From contig JAUIRK010000898.1 of NCBI GenBank assembly GCA_030549495.1, forward strand, positions 992,001-1,056,000: a stretch of 64,000 bases of DNA, given 5' to 3'. Under the pieces are notes generated by a model, which was not told the origin of the DNA, ran no database searches, and saw nothing but the letters and a program-made list of their open reading frames with translations. This document shows positions 45,901-51,270 of the stretch, piece by piece. Source of the stretch: Nectonema munidae (taxonomy: Eukaryota > Nematomorpha > Nectonematoida > Nectonematidae). The position numbers were made by a program, and so were the translations under genes. Every line of letters starts with the position of its first letter. Position 1 is the first letter of the stretch.

Positions 45901-46134
45901 CTCTTGTTGCATTTCAGTTCTAGCATAGCTGAAGTACATTGAGCAATAAAAAATGTGGTAAGATAAAAAAGCTTACATTTTACATAGATCAAGCCTCGAG
46001 GGTTCAAACGCTTAATTATACTTTCAACAGCATCTTGCTCGAATATCAAAGCATTGCCATCATTCTTCTCTAGAAGGGTTAGGTGTTGAAGAAGACAAAA
46101 CAGTAAGAAAAGTGAAAAAGAATGCTTTGCACAT
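17412..46134 (-). CDS. animal haem peroxidase (peroxinectin/chorion-peroxidase type), multi-exon
   Basis: Eight exons spread over 28.7 kb encode a secreted-type animal haem peroxidase, which oxidises substrates with H2O2 in processes such as cuticle or chorion cross-linking and immunity. In order: a hydrophobic leader and propeptide exon; the [11 protein letters not shown] exon with distal His and calcium Asp; the LLRW...LLP exon; [15 protein letters not shown] with the catalytic Arg and haem-linking Glu; [14 protein letters not shown] with the proximal His; the LRGL exon; [16 protein letters not shown]; and [13 protein letters not shown]. Phases match at the joins checked (1-1 into 42278, 1 into 38318, 0 into 28992, 1 into 23342, 2 into 17598). 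Two expected segments are missing: the one ending in the VYGS motif (between 41924 and 38671) and the YNEFLP segment (between 38183 and 31957). There is one base too many in exon 42278-41924. Either this is a real gene with assembly flaws or a decaying one. Confidence 0.88.
17620..19480. other. no gene seen
   Basis: AT-rich, apart from a moderately GC-richer patch at 17700-17880. The short frames look accidental. Confidence 0.45.
19489..19795 (-). repeat. dispersed repeat family R, copy 1
   Basis: About 300 bp that recurs inverted at 32250-32590 with high identity. Shared blocks are GTGACGTTCGCACCCATCC, GGATATCGTGGCCCGCCCGG and TCCCAATTTGGGAAACAAAC. The - strand end runs into TTAAC/TTAAG repeats (19475-19495). 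A one-sided short-repeat tail suggests a retroposon 3' end rather than a TIR element. No ORF. Confidence 0.75.
20106..21200 (-). pseudogene. piggyBac transposase remnant
   Basis: Pieces in several frames, in order on the - strand: [41 protein letters not shown] (characteristic of piggyBac proteins), [13 protein letters not shown] (the D-x-F-F-T-S region with the first catalytic Asp), [24 protein letters not shown], and a C-terminal Cys-rich end CISC...CTQC like the family's zinc-binding tail. The 5' part of the gene is missing or disrupted next to the MITE at 21231. Many frame changes separate the pieces, so this is an old non-functional copy. A related + strand copy is at 29065. Confidence 0.8.
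21231..21818. mobile_element. 588-bp TIR element with 8-bp duplication GTTATTTT
   Basis: The left end TAAATTGCACCCCGGG, then AAATTTCACCCC, and the reversed right end TAAATTCCACCCC, then GAATTTCACCCC, are inverted and internally repetitive (AATTTCACCCC units). GTTATTTT lies just outside both ends (21223-21230 and 21819-21826). No ORF. Inserted at the 5' side of the piggyBac remnant. Confidence 0.7.
21922..21980. repeat. (ATT)n microsatellite
   Basis: About 19 uninterrupted ATT units. Confidence 0.95.
22344..22475 (+). mobile_element. tRNA-derived SINE, copy 3
   Basis: GAGCGTGAGTAAGGTTGGTT head, GGGGTCGATCCCGCATCAAG B-box region, GCGCAATTGTGCCTTCTCGA and AAAACACCCCACG, in the same order as the copy at 14442. 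Confidence 0.8.
23150..23342 (-). CDS. peroxidase exon with RGRDHG motif
   Basis: Acceptor TATATAG, donor GTAACG. It encodes [20 protein letters not shown], then [15 protein letters not shown] and [13 protein letters not shown], the family's L..LNIQRGRDHG..YN block. It enters in phase 1 (joining exon 28830) and leaves in phase 2 (joining exon 17598). Confidence 0.92.
23647..23679 (+). promoter_or_regulatory. TATA + initiator core promoter
   Basis: TATAAAA at 23647-23653 and an arthropod-type initiator TCAGTT at 23674-23679. The distance from the first T to the initiator A is 29 bases, the classic spacing. No long ORF follows; see the hairpin at 23784. It lies inside a peroxidase intron on the opposite strand. 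Confidence 0.45.
23784..23815 (+). other. 14-bp perfect stem-loop downstream of the promoter
   Basis: CGAGATGATCGGAT and its exact reverse complement are separated by ATTC. An outer weaker pairing (AGACAAACACAC with GTGTGTCT) encloses it. It begins about 108 bp after the predicted start site, within a short frame that ends after 13 codons. Confidence 0.6.
24286..27190 (+). mobile_element. near-complete hAT DNA transposon with perfect 8-bp duplication
   Basis: The 2905-bp element is bounded by the 16-bp inverted termini CAGGGGTCACCAAACT. CTCTAATC is present both immediately before (24278-24285) and after (27191-27198). The left subterminal region has the palindrome GGCCCGCGGGCC; the right has GAGGGCCGGATAACTG. 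It contains one transposase gene (25077-26886) and an AATAAA at 26984. The perfect duplication and almost open transposase imply recent insertion. Another copy ends at 157. Confidence 0.95.
25077..26886 (+). pseudogene. hAT transposase (GTF2IRD2/Charlie-like), one frameshift
   Basis: The first part (25077-25784) has a KKRK basic patch, then a BED-type zinc finger with Cys35, Cys38, His53 and His58. The RNase-H-like core follows, with the first Asp in [11 protein letters not shown]. The second part (from about 25780 to 26886, in another frame) opens [14 protein letters not shown] with the second Asp, then [13 protein letters not shown] (the C-x2-H helix of hATs). It ends with the dimerisation region [27 protein letters not shown]. 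The break is a single-base slip at about 25775-25783, where GAC TTA TAA should read on into YNLQW. Domain order and length (about 600 residues) are those of the GTF2IRD2-like hAT transposases. Apart from this slip the protein looks whole. Confidence 0.93.
28063..28192 (+). mobile_element. 130-bp piggyBac-type MITE, copy 2
   Basis: Starts CCCATTAAG after a TTAA (28059-28062) and ends CTTAATGGG, followed by TATA. The internal sequence matches copies 1 and 3 (GCAGACGATTTATATTCAAA, GTCATTGAAAAAAGCAGACG). Confidence 0.8.
28303..28375 (+). mobile_element. possible pogo/Tigger-type terminus
   Basis: TACAGTCAAACCTGTCTATA followed by GTGACCACTCAAGGG resembles pogo/Tigger ends (CAGT.AAACCT...). No matching opposite end was found, so it is a truncated element or a chance match. 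Confidence 0.35.
28830..28992 (-). CDS. peroxidase exon with LRGL segment
   Basis: Acceptor CGCTTTTAG and donor GTAAAA; phase 0 in, phase 1 out. It encodes [20 protein letters not shown], then [20 protein letters not shown] and EILDHLFQ. This matches the family's D..LRGL....D......LF segment between the proximal-His exon and the RGRDHG exon. There is no ATG in it and its frame crosses both splice sites, so it is easily missed. Confidence 0.85.
29065..30110 (+). pseudogene. piggyBac transposase remnant, second copy
   Basis: The first piece (29127-29351) has [20 protein letters not shown], then [10 protein letters not shown] and RNLSDPL, like the N-terminal D-G-T.W..P..R..R..NI region of piggyBac transposases. 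The second piece (29874-30064) reads [20 protein letters not shown] and matches the - strand copy at 21165. About 500 bp of unrelated AT-rich sequence separates them. The copy degrades into homopolymer-rich sequence after 30030. It is an old broken copy. Confidence 0.7.
30030..30260. other. homopolymer-inflated stretch (assembly quality)
   Basis: Runs of T8-T10, G6, C7 and A18 interrupt sequence that otherwise follows the piggyBac copy. Run lengths of this kind in all four bases suggest base-calling or consensus error rather than biology. Confidence 0.55.
30421..30509 (-). mobile_element. second tRNA-derived SINE type
   Basis: Read on the - strand: CGGCAGATGGCCTAATCGTA, GGAGCGTAGGGTATTGATCC, then GTGGTCTGGGTTCGATTTTC. 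TGGCCTAATCGTAGG fits an A box and GGTTCGATTTT a B box about 35 bases later. It differs from the 14442 family. A real tRNA is unlikely, as arms and anticodon stem do not pair well. Confidence 0.55.
30930..31165. other. homopolymer-inflated stretch (assembly quality)
   Basis: Almost every run is three or more bases long (T7, A10, G4, C7). The 78-codon - strand frame through it is Lys/Phe/Pro-rich and artificial in character. Confidence 0.6.
31815..31957 (-). CDS. peroxidase exon with proximal haem His
   Basis: Acceptor TTTTTAAG and donor GTAAGT; leaves in phase 0. It encodes [20 protein letters not shown], then [17 protein letters not shown] and PLSLID. FRFGHS carries the proximal haem-ligand His. 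No ORF track-length frame starts with ATG here. Confidence 0.92.
32250..32590 (+). repeat. dispersed repeat family R, copy 2
   Basis: Inverted counterpart of 19489-19795. It contains TTTCTTCCTCTGAAGAATTC, CCCAAATTGGGAGCGTTCGC, GGGATGGAAAGTCCAG and GGGCGGGCCACGATATCC, and ends GCGAACGTCAC followed by a (TTAA)n tail. An extra 23 bp near 32465 duplicates AACAAGG. Confidence 0.75.
32675..32802 (+). mobile_element. piggyBac-type MITE, copy 3, with TTAA on both sides
   Basis: The termini are CCCATTTAAGGCCAAG and, reversed, CCCATTTCGGCCAATG, flanked by TTAA at 32671-32674 and 32803-32806. This is the best-preserved of the three copies. Confidence 0.85.
33420..34121 (+). mobile_element. internally deleted hAT element with 8-bp duplication ATTGTTAT
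   Basis: The 702-bp element has termini TAGAGCTTCT and long subterminal TCTCGAG-rich inverted regions (CTCGAGATTTCTCGATTCTC on the left). ATTGTTAT lies on both sides (33412-33419, 34122-34129). A single frame (33616-33972) keeps only the transposase's acidic linker and a decayed C-terminal dimerisation region ([20 protein letters not shown], then [27 protein letters not shown]). It is non-autonomous. Confidence 0.88.
34130..37830. other. no gene seen
   Basis: 3.7 kb of very AT-rich DNA inside the peroxidase intron. No ORF, repeat or signal I can support. Confidence 0.5.
37834..37965 (-). CDS. 43-codon coding-like frame, unrecognised
   Basis: Reads [20 protein letters not shown], then [20 protein letters not shown], to a TAA. 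The frame stays open for a few codons upstream (LLKK). The composition (Glu, Asp, Lys, Asn, Tyr) is more protein-like than the surrounding AT-rich DNA. It could be a decayed gene or transposon scrap. No family recognised. Confidence 0.25.
   Translation of the reverse strand: MFYAEAVKSNKNVLYVKNDQDLNESAKKCLDDVKVKYIKNIQK
38183..38318 (-). CDS. peroxidase exon with catalytic Arg/Glu
   Basis: Acceptor TATATAG and donor AG/GTTACT. It encodes [20 protein letters not shown], then [19 protein letters not shown] and VLFQETR, a near-canonical match to the family's G..R.NE...L...H.LFLREHNRIA block. It joins exon 38555 in phase 1. Confidence 0.93.
38555..38671 (-). CDS. peroxidase exon, LLP...C..AG segment
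   Basis: Acceptor TTTTTCAG and donor GCAG/GTTCGT. It encodes [20 protein letters not shown], then [19 protein letters not shown], the loop before GD.R.NE in the family. It enters with one base from an upstream exon that was not found. Confidence 0.85.
38763..39190 (-). pseudogene. unrecognised coding block, two in-frame stops
   Basis: One - strand frame reads [35 protein letters not shown], stop, [40 protein letters not shown] and [14 protein letters not shown], then a stop. Farther upstream another open stretch reads [20 protein letters not shown]. The block is clearly GC-richer than its flanks. It lies in a peroxidase intron, same strand, but does not match any peroxidase segment. It may be a processed pseudogene or an old transposon ORF. 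Confidence 0.4.
39539..39932 (+). CDS. two-exon coding-like block, unrecognised
   Basis: An open frame from 39539 reads [20 protein letters not shown], then [20 protein letters not shown] and WRKFQA to 39734. If the 55-bp GT...AG interval 39735-39789 is removed, the frame continues [20 protein letters not shown], then [19 protein letters not shown] to a TAG at 39930. Both parts are amphipathic and helical. No ATG starts the frame, so an upstream exon is implied. A TATAAAAG lies at about 39520. Antisense inside the peroxidase intron. No family recognised. Confidence 0.35.
40039..40486 (-). mobile_element. hAT-type MITE family H, copy 1, duplication ATGATAAA
   Basis: The termini are CAGTGGCCGTTTTAAGGGGG and, reversed, CAGTGGCGGTTCTAGATTTT. 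ATGATAAA is on both sides (40031-40038, 40487-40494). It shares TTCACTCGTCCAGG/AAGAAATAT and GTTGGCCCC blocks with 50905-51262 in the opposite orientation. No ORF. Confidence 0.88.
40500..40640 (+). mobile_element. divergent SINE relic (14442 family)
   Basis: Retains a TTTCGAATCCCTTATCAA B-box region and a tail ACACC-like CCCACCAAGATACCCTTACC. The head is poorly preserved. Confidence 0.4.
41924..42278 (-). CDS. peroxidase exon with distal His, one-base slip
   Basis: Acceptor AATAG and donor CTAG/GTAAAA. It encodes a Cys-rich start ([20 protein letters not shown]), [25 protein letters not shown], and, after a frame change, [20 protein letters not shown] and [18 protein letters not shown]. The distal His and the calcium-binding Asp are in IDHD. 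The frame changes at a run of four G near 42107, where three G would keep it open. This is a likely sequencing or assembly error, or else a real lesion. It enters in phase 1. Confidence 0.9.
42845..44170. repeat. minisatellite foldback (AAAACGGCCC units)
   Basis: The left arm (42845-43015) is built of degenerate 15-17-bp units AAAACGGCCCAAAACC. The right arm (43696-44165) has the same units inverted (GGCCGTTTTGGTTTTGGGCC). The right arm lies in two tandem 258-bp copies, 43628-43885 and 43886-44165, each starting TGATG.CCAACTGTATTTGA. The outer edges share CTGG next to the arrays. The 600-bp spacer contains a scrap resembling the terminus of the 58.5-kb element (about 43345-43390). No coding function. 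Confidence 0.8.
44430..44615 (-). CDS. 61-codon acidic small ORF, unrecognised
   Basis: ATG in a good context (CAAAATGA), [20 protein letters not shown], then an acidic stretch ([20 protein letters not shown]) and [11 protein letters not shown], followed by TGA overlapping an AATAAA. It lies in peroxidase intron 1, same strand. It could be a short gene, a first exon or chance. Confidence 0.3.
   Translation of the reverse strand: MKKLEGSSFQLVRALISLCDNSDNENAMGKDDESECEESVQSYESFKNQISEEIFRKWKRS
45977..46134 (-). CDS. peroxidase N-terminal exon (leader and propeptide)
   Basis: Acceptor TTTTTAG and strong donor GTAAGC. The frame that joins exon 42278 in phase 1 reads [20 protein letters not shown], then ENDG-like [17 protein letters not shown] and [14 protein letters not shown]. 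The Leu/Phe-rich start would serve as a signal peptide or anchor. The initiator Met would be in an upstream exon not identified, or the ATG at the exon start belongs to another frame. Confidence 0.65.
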
Positions 46135-48317
46135 CTAAAAATAGTATTCTTCTATAAAGGTAAAGCTACAGCATGTCCTATTTTCATCAAGATTTCACAC
46201 TTGTGATGCATATCTCGGGCTGTGATATAGAAGGTTTGATACTCGAATCGAAACCTCTTCTTTCTCCAGTTGATAAAGATTCAATTTTTTTTTTAACATA
46301 AAAATTTTTTTTAATTTTTTTAGTATCACGATTTTTTTTACGAAAATCAAAAGGCATGTCTTAAACCATTGTCAAAGTTTAACTTCTGTAGAATTTTTTA
46401 AAATTATTTTCACAAAAAAACATTTAAATGTATAAGGAATTACAAGGGAAAGAAATCTAATAAGGCTTTAAAGTTTTCAAATATTGGATTTTGAAACAAA
46501 TGCCTTGAAATAACTTTTACAAAATATATTGAAAAATTAAGTATAATTCTAGAAAGATTAATATGGAGACCTTTTAATGACATCTGGAGCACAAACCAAA
46601 AATTTTTCCAATTTAGACTTAGTAAGGACCCTTTTCGACAGATTTCTGTTTATACCGAGACATTGAACTATCAGAACTTTTTAGTGTTACTTTTTAAATT
46701 TGAAATCTATCCAACATGTTTCCAACATCTTCTGAAAACCAAATGAAAACATACGGTCGATTTTTTTTGTTTTATATGTGCCCGTATTTCAAATTTGAAT
46801 AAAAATTAAGATTGTTAAACACAAACCATATACATATATATAGTTTTTAAAGATTAACATCGATCAAATTCGAGACATTGTTAGTGATTTCAACACAAAC
46901 TCAACAGACTAAGTCTTACTTCTCTTATTTTTAATTCCTGTTCCACTGAGAAAAAAAGTGTTTACAGTAACAACTTTGAATATTGTGAATAATGGTTAAG
47001 TTTACTATCCTTCTTAGTTAAAATACTATTTCATTCGAGTAAATTTACTATATTTTTATGGTAAATATCTCTGTAATTTTAAACTACCAAAGCTTTAAAT
47101 CTGTATTCTTTGAATGAAGGTGCTTTAACTTATTTAATTAGTAGCGAGTGAAACCGAGCGACTTTTGAAATATTTTGAAACAAACTTGGTATCAAAAGTA
47201 TAGGAAGGTCATTAAATTATCAAAATTTTTAATTTTTGTAAAATAAAAATAACCATATAAATCTCAATAAAATTTTCTGATGAGCAATGATAAGTTTTAA
47301 AAAATATTTAATAAACATTGATAGTCTTGAGAAAATGTCGTAAAATTCAACAAATAATATCTTCCAGCTGATGAAAATTTTGGAGGTCATAATTTTATTT
47401 TATTTTTAATTTTTAAGATTGTAAATTTTTGAATCTAAAACCAAAAGTTATGCAAAATTTAATTAAAAATTTACAATGGAATTTCGTTTAATTGTGTTGA
47501 TCAAGATAAATCAAAACTTTATATTTAAGTATATATTGTTAGTCTTGCATACGCTATACTTTGTATATTACATATCATTTCTTTTCAGTTTGTTTGTATT
47601 TCTTTATTGTCTCCTATCATCTTGCCAAACATCCGATAAATACACTTTGTGTAGTCTATCTCAAAATGAAACACCAATGTATCGTTCGTTTCGTAAGAGT
47701 CGACTGACTAATAACACCACGTATATAACAGATAGGCACATATCAAAATATTTCATTCTTTTAATGCCACAGGGACAGGGGTCATATATTTAGCTTCCTC
47801 GGTGAAAGGCACATGTGTATTAGAAAAACTAGAAAGAGGTAAAAGTATAAGGTGATGTCATCTGCAAAAAGATAAAAAGCAAATCATTTATTACAACTCC
47901 TTATATCATTTATGCATAGCGAAAACAACAAGGGTCCTCTGTGAGTGCGATTTAATTTTTTTTTCTTTTTTCCAAGATCTTCTTACGAACACTACCCAAG
48001 TAAAGGAAATAATGGATTACTTTACTAATTTAATCAATGCTATTAAAAGTGAAAATTTCGAAACTGGATTTTTTTTTAAATTCACATAAGAAGAAGAAGT
48101 TCATTTGAAACAAACATGGGTGACACAATGATTGCATATTAATGATTATAATTTAAGTGAGTGGAATCTAACTCCATCAAAGCTGTTTGAATTAAAAAAA
48201 TAAGTAGAAGAATAACTCGAAATATAGAAAAATCAAAATGTGACACATTAAAATTATCATAACAATAATAAAAAAATATATAAAAAAAAACTGTGCAATC
48301 CAAAAGGCCCATGAGAG
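46135..48317. other. no gene seen
   Basis: AT-rich. The frame 47476-47793 has a hydrophobic, Phe/Tyr/Leu-rich N-terminus and no family features, and is probably accidental. Confidence 0.4.
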
Positions 48318-48325
48318 GCTTAAAT

Positions 48326-48793
48326 CAGTGGTTCCCAATCTTTTTTATCCCGTTCCCCCTTTTCCAGTCACTTTTTTACCTATGGACCCCCACAACTTAA
48401 TAGTTTGAGCCAACAAAATTAATCAAAGATTTTTATGCAAAAAATGATTCTAGTCATCTGATTAAATCGTATGCTTATTCATATGAAATCAGAGAAAGCG
48501 TAAAGCCTGACATAAAATGTGAATAAAATTTTTTTCCAATTAAAATATAAATTTTTCAAAAATATTGTAACTAATAAAAAGCATATATAAACATTCAAAA
48601 TATGAAACCTTAAAAAAGGGAAGAAAATATTTATTTAAAAAAGCTCTAAATATATATATTTATATTGATTTGGAAAATAGAAGTATATTAAAGGAGATTC
48701 AGCATAAGTTGTTTGAAGTAGAATTTCCATGGACCCTTTGAAATTCTTCTATGGACCCCTAGGGGTCCATGGACTCCCGGTTGGGAACCACTG
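48326..48793. mobile_element. 468-bp hAT-type MITE, duplication GCTTAAAT
   Basis: Inverted termini CAGTGGTTCCCAATC / CAGTGGTTCCCAACCG, with GCTTAAAT on both sides (48318-48325, 48794-48801). The right part has GGACCCCTAGGGGTCC. No ORF. Confidence 0.92.
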
Positions 48794-50125
48794 GCTTAAA
48801 TGATAAAATTCACATATAGATAAGGGAAACTTTTACAATTTTTTTCTAAAGTTTAGACAAATTTATTTAATTTATTTTGTTAAGCGAATCTGTTTTCCTG
48901 TGTGGAATACGAATCTGAAAATTATTGTTGATAAAATTTCAAAGATTCACATTAATAAAGTACAAAACTTTATGACTTTTAACCTTTTTAAACAACATAA
49001 AAAGTATTTAAAACAAGTTAGATATTTTGATTAAACACTTCGAACTCTACAAAAATCCATTATTGAAGTAAATATAATAATTTTTCGATATTTGTTTTCT
49101 TTTCCTATCTTCCCCCATCTTCAGGTATCTTTGCGAGAAATGTCTGTCCGATTCCATGGAAATATTAGGAATAAAAATTTCATTTGTGGAAATTTGCCCT
49201 TAGTTCACTCTTTCAAATAATATCTCTCGTTTTAATGATGAAATTTGCAAATAATATATTTATAGGGGGATCAAATTATTTGCAAGAACAAATTTTAAAT
49301 CACTAGTTTAATGTCCCTAAATATTATATCAATAATAATTCATAATTGTGACTGATTATTATGCAAGAATTGAATTTAAAATAGGCAAGATACTTTACTT
49401 GGGGAGTGTTGGTAAGAAGATCATTGGAAAAAAGAAAAAAATGTTTTGAACTCTTTTTATATAAGAAGAAGAAAAAATAATAAGAGATCAAGCAAGATGA
49501 GTATGAAATGGATACATGGTAAGTCAGTTAAATGATTGCATTAGCTGGAATTAAAAATCATGTCTATAGATTTGAGTAGTGAAATCTTGTTGAAGTTTCA
49601 GCATAAATCATTAAAATTAATGAATGTTTTTTAAAGAGAAACTTTCAACACTTTTAATTGGAAAAATTGACATGGTTGAAATTAGGACAACCTTTTATTT
49701 CAAATATCTCATTCACTTAATATTTTTTAAGTTCTTATTATTGCATAATTTTATAAGATGTGAGGATGGAATTGGCTAAAGCATTCCCCGTGCCGATAAA
49801 ACAATTCTTGCTGAGCAAGTTCATTCCAAAATTCATAAACCCTCTAAATCATGAATACGCATGAGTATAAAATAAATTAGGATTGAATAAAACAGCAAGC
49901 ATTTTTGAAATAATATAAGGCAGAGAATTTTTATGTGTGTCAAACAAGAAACATAGCCGAAATATAGTGTGCTACAGAGAAAATAACAATAAAATCTATA
50001 ATGTTTATAAAATTCGCAGTATAAAATGATATATAATTATAATAAATGATTATCTTGCACTATCCGCGCCTCAACTTTGTATTTATTTAGAAACAAAATC
50101 TTTGACAGATATGCCCATTGAGGTG

Positions 50126-50394
50126 AAATAATTATAACAAATATAAAAAATTGTAAAAACTGGACCCTTTATTGCTGTTTTTGCTAACTAGTTTCGGAGT
50201 ATAAACTCATTTTTCAAAGCAAATATATAAATCATAAAAAAAAAATAAAGAAAAAAGAAAGAATAAAAAATTTTTTTTTTATATTTTTTAAATATTTGCT
50301 TTGAAAAAGGAGTTTGTGCTCCGAAACTAGTTAGCAAAATCAGCAATAAAGTGTCTAGTTTTTACAATTTTTTATATTTGTTATAATTATTATT
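50126..50394. mobile_element. long-hairpin element (~98-bp inverted arms)
   Basis: The left arm (50126-50225) and the inverted right arm (50295-50394) match nearly throughout: AAATAATTATAACAAATATA, TTGTAAAAACT, CAATAAAG..., GCTAACTAGTTTCGGAG, TCAAAGCAAATAT. The 70-bp spacer is A/T homopolymer-rich. Probably a foldback MITE; ends and duplication uncertain. Confidence 0.75.
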
Positions 50395-50904
50395 TGTATT
50401 TATTGAATGATGCTTAATTCACTGTTATGATTGGTTATTGAGGACGAAGCAGGAAAGGTAGCGACTTTAGACTTGCTAAGAACACCCCTAGGACCCCTCT
50501 GACCGATCAAGAAGTTATCCAACAAAATTTTTAGAGTAACTTTTTCGAGCCAAATGCAAACATGCTCCCAACATTCAAGGAAACGCCTCACGAGGCCATT
50601 TTGAGCGTAATCTAAAATGTATTTTTACTTCAAGGTATCACACTTTCAACACTTGCATTTCAAAATAGAACTTCTAAAGGGGAGCATTCTCTTATACCAA
50701 GGTAGAATATTTATTATTGACCGTTGAGAATTGAAAGTTGACATCCCTGAGGGACTTTTATTAACACTTTTAAATCTGATGTTTTAACAAATTAAAGTAT
50801 TCATTTAAAAAGACAGGAGTTTGAAGAAACTTGGAGAAAGAACCTAAATAGCGAAAAATTATAGCAATATGTGTAAATGAATATCCCATATATGTATATA
50901 CTAC

Positions 50905-51262
50905 CAGTGGTGGTTCTAGATTTTCAAAAATGAGGTGGCCAAACAAGGGCCAAGTTTTTAAATCGATAATTTTTTTATAAATTTTGCAATTTACCAAATA
51001 CATATGTTTTACTTTTTTTTCTTTGAATTATTCCAATGAATGAAAATCAAATTAAGAGTGCTTACGGTCTAAGATTCACCCGTCCAGACAAGAGAAATAT
51101 TTCTTCCCCTGGATGCAAAACCCACTTAAAAAAATTAAATTTTAAAAAGTTTCGAGTAAATATAAAATCCAGTAAAATAGGTATTTGATGTGACGGGGCC
51201 AACATGGGTTCCAACCAACAAAAAAAAGCCATGCCCTTTGGTCCCCCTTAAAACCACCACTG
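50905..51262 (+). mobile_element. hAT-type MITE family H, copy 2, duplication TATACTAC
   Basis: Termini CAGTGGTGGTTCTAGATTTT and, reversed, CAGTGGTGGTTTTAAGGGGG; TATACTAC on both sides (50897-50904, 51263-51270). Same family as 40039-40486 but opposite in orientation. Confidence 0.92.
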
Positions 51263-51270
51263 TATACTAC

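Noticed and set aside
47476-47793. 105-codon hydrophobic frame resembling a membrane protein
   Set aside because: The Phe/Leu/Tyr/Ile content is what T-rich DNA encodes by chance. No homologous motif.
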